A stretch of DNA of 33,676 nt. Origin: Clostridiales bacterium. GTDB lineage: Bacteria > Bacillota > Clostridia > Caldicoprobacterales > DTU083. The notes beneath the pieces were generated by a model. The model was given only the letters and a program-made list of their open reading frames with translations, was not told the DNA's origin and did no database searches. Made by a program: the position numbers and the translations under genes. Below are positions 32,840 to 33,676 of this stretch, one piece after another. Every line of letters begins with the position of its first letter. Positions within the stretch are counted from its first letter, which is position 1. The stretch is taken from positions 1 through 33,676 of the forward strand of contig DUOI01000137.1 of NCBI GenBank assembly GCA_012838915.1, given 5' to 3'.

Positions 32840-33304
32840 CTAGGGGTAATATGCGTAATAGTTCATAAAACTCCTTATGGGCGGAAGCTCCAGTGGATGG
32901 GTTCCAATATTAAAACCGCTTGGTATACCGGGATTGATAATGAGAAAGTTACTTTTATAACCTATACCATTAGCGGTTTGCTGGCGTCCATTGCGGGGTT
33001 AATTATCATGTCAAGGACTAATTCCGCCAAGGCAGACTACGGTCTGACCTATGTCTTTCAGGCTTTGCTCACTTGTGTATTAGCGGGGGTAAGCCCCCTT
33101 GGAGGGAGGGGGAAGGTATATAATGTGTTACTTTCGCTGATAGCACTGCAAATTCTCAGCACCGGTTTTAATATGCTGCGTATAAGTCCGTTGATTCGAG
33201 ACTCGATCTTTGGATTCTTGCTGGTAATCTCCATTCTGCTGGATTATATCGTGGAAAAGAGAAGGATTGATAAGCTGAATAAAGCTGCAATTAAGATGGT
33301 GTAG
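32840..33304 (+). pseudogene. C-terminal remnant of an ABC sugar transporter permease (RbsC type)
   Basis: From about 32840 an open frame encodes LGVICVIVHKTPYGRKLQWMGSN, then KTAWYTGIDNEKVTFITYTISGLLASIAGLIIMSRTNSAKADYG and VLAGVSPLGGRGKVYNVL. This is the last half of BPD_transp_2/RbsC-type permeases (GR.., N..AA..sGI, GG.s..GG.G). A full family member has about 320 residues; only about 155 remain. No start codon with a ribosome binding site stands at the front: ATG 32897 is inside the homology, and the frame runs without a break from just after the DeoR stop. The N-terminal helices, the ATPase and the binding protein are missing nearby. It is therefore probably a deletion remnant and non-functional. 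Confidence 0.78.
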
Positions 33305-33418
33305 TGTTGATCCGGCCATATGAAATAAAAAAAGTTAAAGATGCAGAGACCGGCTTTATTACGTAGCTTCAAAAAGCAATTGTTTGTACTGAAAAAACAT
33401 AGATAAGGAGAAGAAAAA

Positions 33419-33676
33419 ATGGCAGAACGTAAAGAGATTGGCATAGGCATGTTGGGATATGGATGGATGGGCAAAACCCATGTAAATGCATTCAAAACTA
33501 TAAGCTATATGCATTGGGATGTATCAAATTATCTGCCCAAATTGGAAATGGTTGGGGGCAGGACCGAAGAAACAGGCGCTAAAGCTGCAGAACGCCTGGG
33601 ATTTGTAAGATCATGTTCCGGTTGGGATCAAATAATAAACGATCCTGGGATAACGGTTTTTGATAATGTGACCCCG
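33419..33676 (+). CDS. Gfo/Idh/MocA family dehydrogenase (N-terminal part, runs off the window)
   Basis: ATG 33419 follows AAGGAG at eight bases. The 86 visible codons have no stop and reach the window end. They give a Rossmann start IGIGMLGYGWMGKTHVNAF, then LEMVGGRTEETGAKAAERLGF and WDQIINDPGITVFDNVTP, typical of the NAD(P)-binding half of Gfo/Idh/MocA enzymes. It differs clearly from the enzyme at 28342. The 114 bases before it, after the permease remnant, show no convincing promoter or terminator. The substrate is unknown. Confidence 0.88.
   Translation, partial: MAERKEIGIGMLGYGWMGKTHVNAFKTISYMHWDVSNYLPKLEMVGGRTEETGAKAAERLGFVRSCSGWDQIINDPGITVFDNVTP

Overview
The window reads as the chromosome of an endospore-forming member of the Clostridia (Firmicutes). 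The evidence is its sporulation genes (spoVB end, yabP, yabQ, spoIIE, a SpoIID-domain lipoprotein), a CtsR/McsA/McsB/ClpC operon with a CtsR box, a Cys T-box, strong AGGAGG ribosome binding sites and frequent TTG/GTG starts. No species can be named from the sequence alone.

Positions 1-26.6 kb hold a backbone whose gene order largely follows the Bacillus subtilis spoVB-to-cysS segment. It runs: end of spoVB, mazG, hup, rqcP, SpoIID-like lipoprotein, yabP-yabQ, divIC, yabR, tRNA-fMet/Met/Val, spoIIE, tilS, hpt, ftsH, recX, ctsR-mcsA-mcsB-clpC-radA, one reverse-strand gene of unknown function, carD, yacL, ispD-ispF, a DUF1002 exported protein, and a T-box-controlled cysE-cysS. These genes cover sporulation, division, translation start and quality control, purine salvage, protein quality control, DNA repair, isoprenoid precursor synthesis and cysteine supply. 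Against the Bacillus order, disA is missing between radA and yacL and gltX is missing between ispF and cysE; the reverse-strand gene plus carD, and the DUF1002 gene, occupy those slots.

Positions 26.6-33.7 kb, after a strong terminator behind cysS, look like an accessory and more AT-rich carbohydrate locus. It has an FGGY sugar kinase, a Gfo/Idh/MocA dehydrogenase, a zinc alcohol/polyol dehydrogenase, a FucI/AraA-like sugar isomerase, a DeoR-type repressor, the C-terminal remnant of an ABC sugar permease, and the start of a second Gfo/Idh/MocA dehydrogenase that runs off the end. A tandem 10-bp repeat just downstream of the first promoter is a likely operator. The sugar is unknown.

Regulatory signals seen directly include a spoIIE promoter with 21-bp spacing and Spo0A-box-like sequences, a CtsR operator, a cysteine T-box with a TGC specifier, a candidate sigma-E promoter before yabP, and many sigma-A promoters and intrinsic terminators. 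No CRISPR array, insertion-sequence transposase or phage gene was seen. I did not find a clearly new multi-gene system. The best leads are the sugar locus with its broken permease, the reverse-strand Cys-rich/MazG-like gene, and the inverted heptamer-repeat element between tRNA genes.
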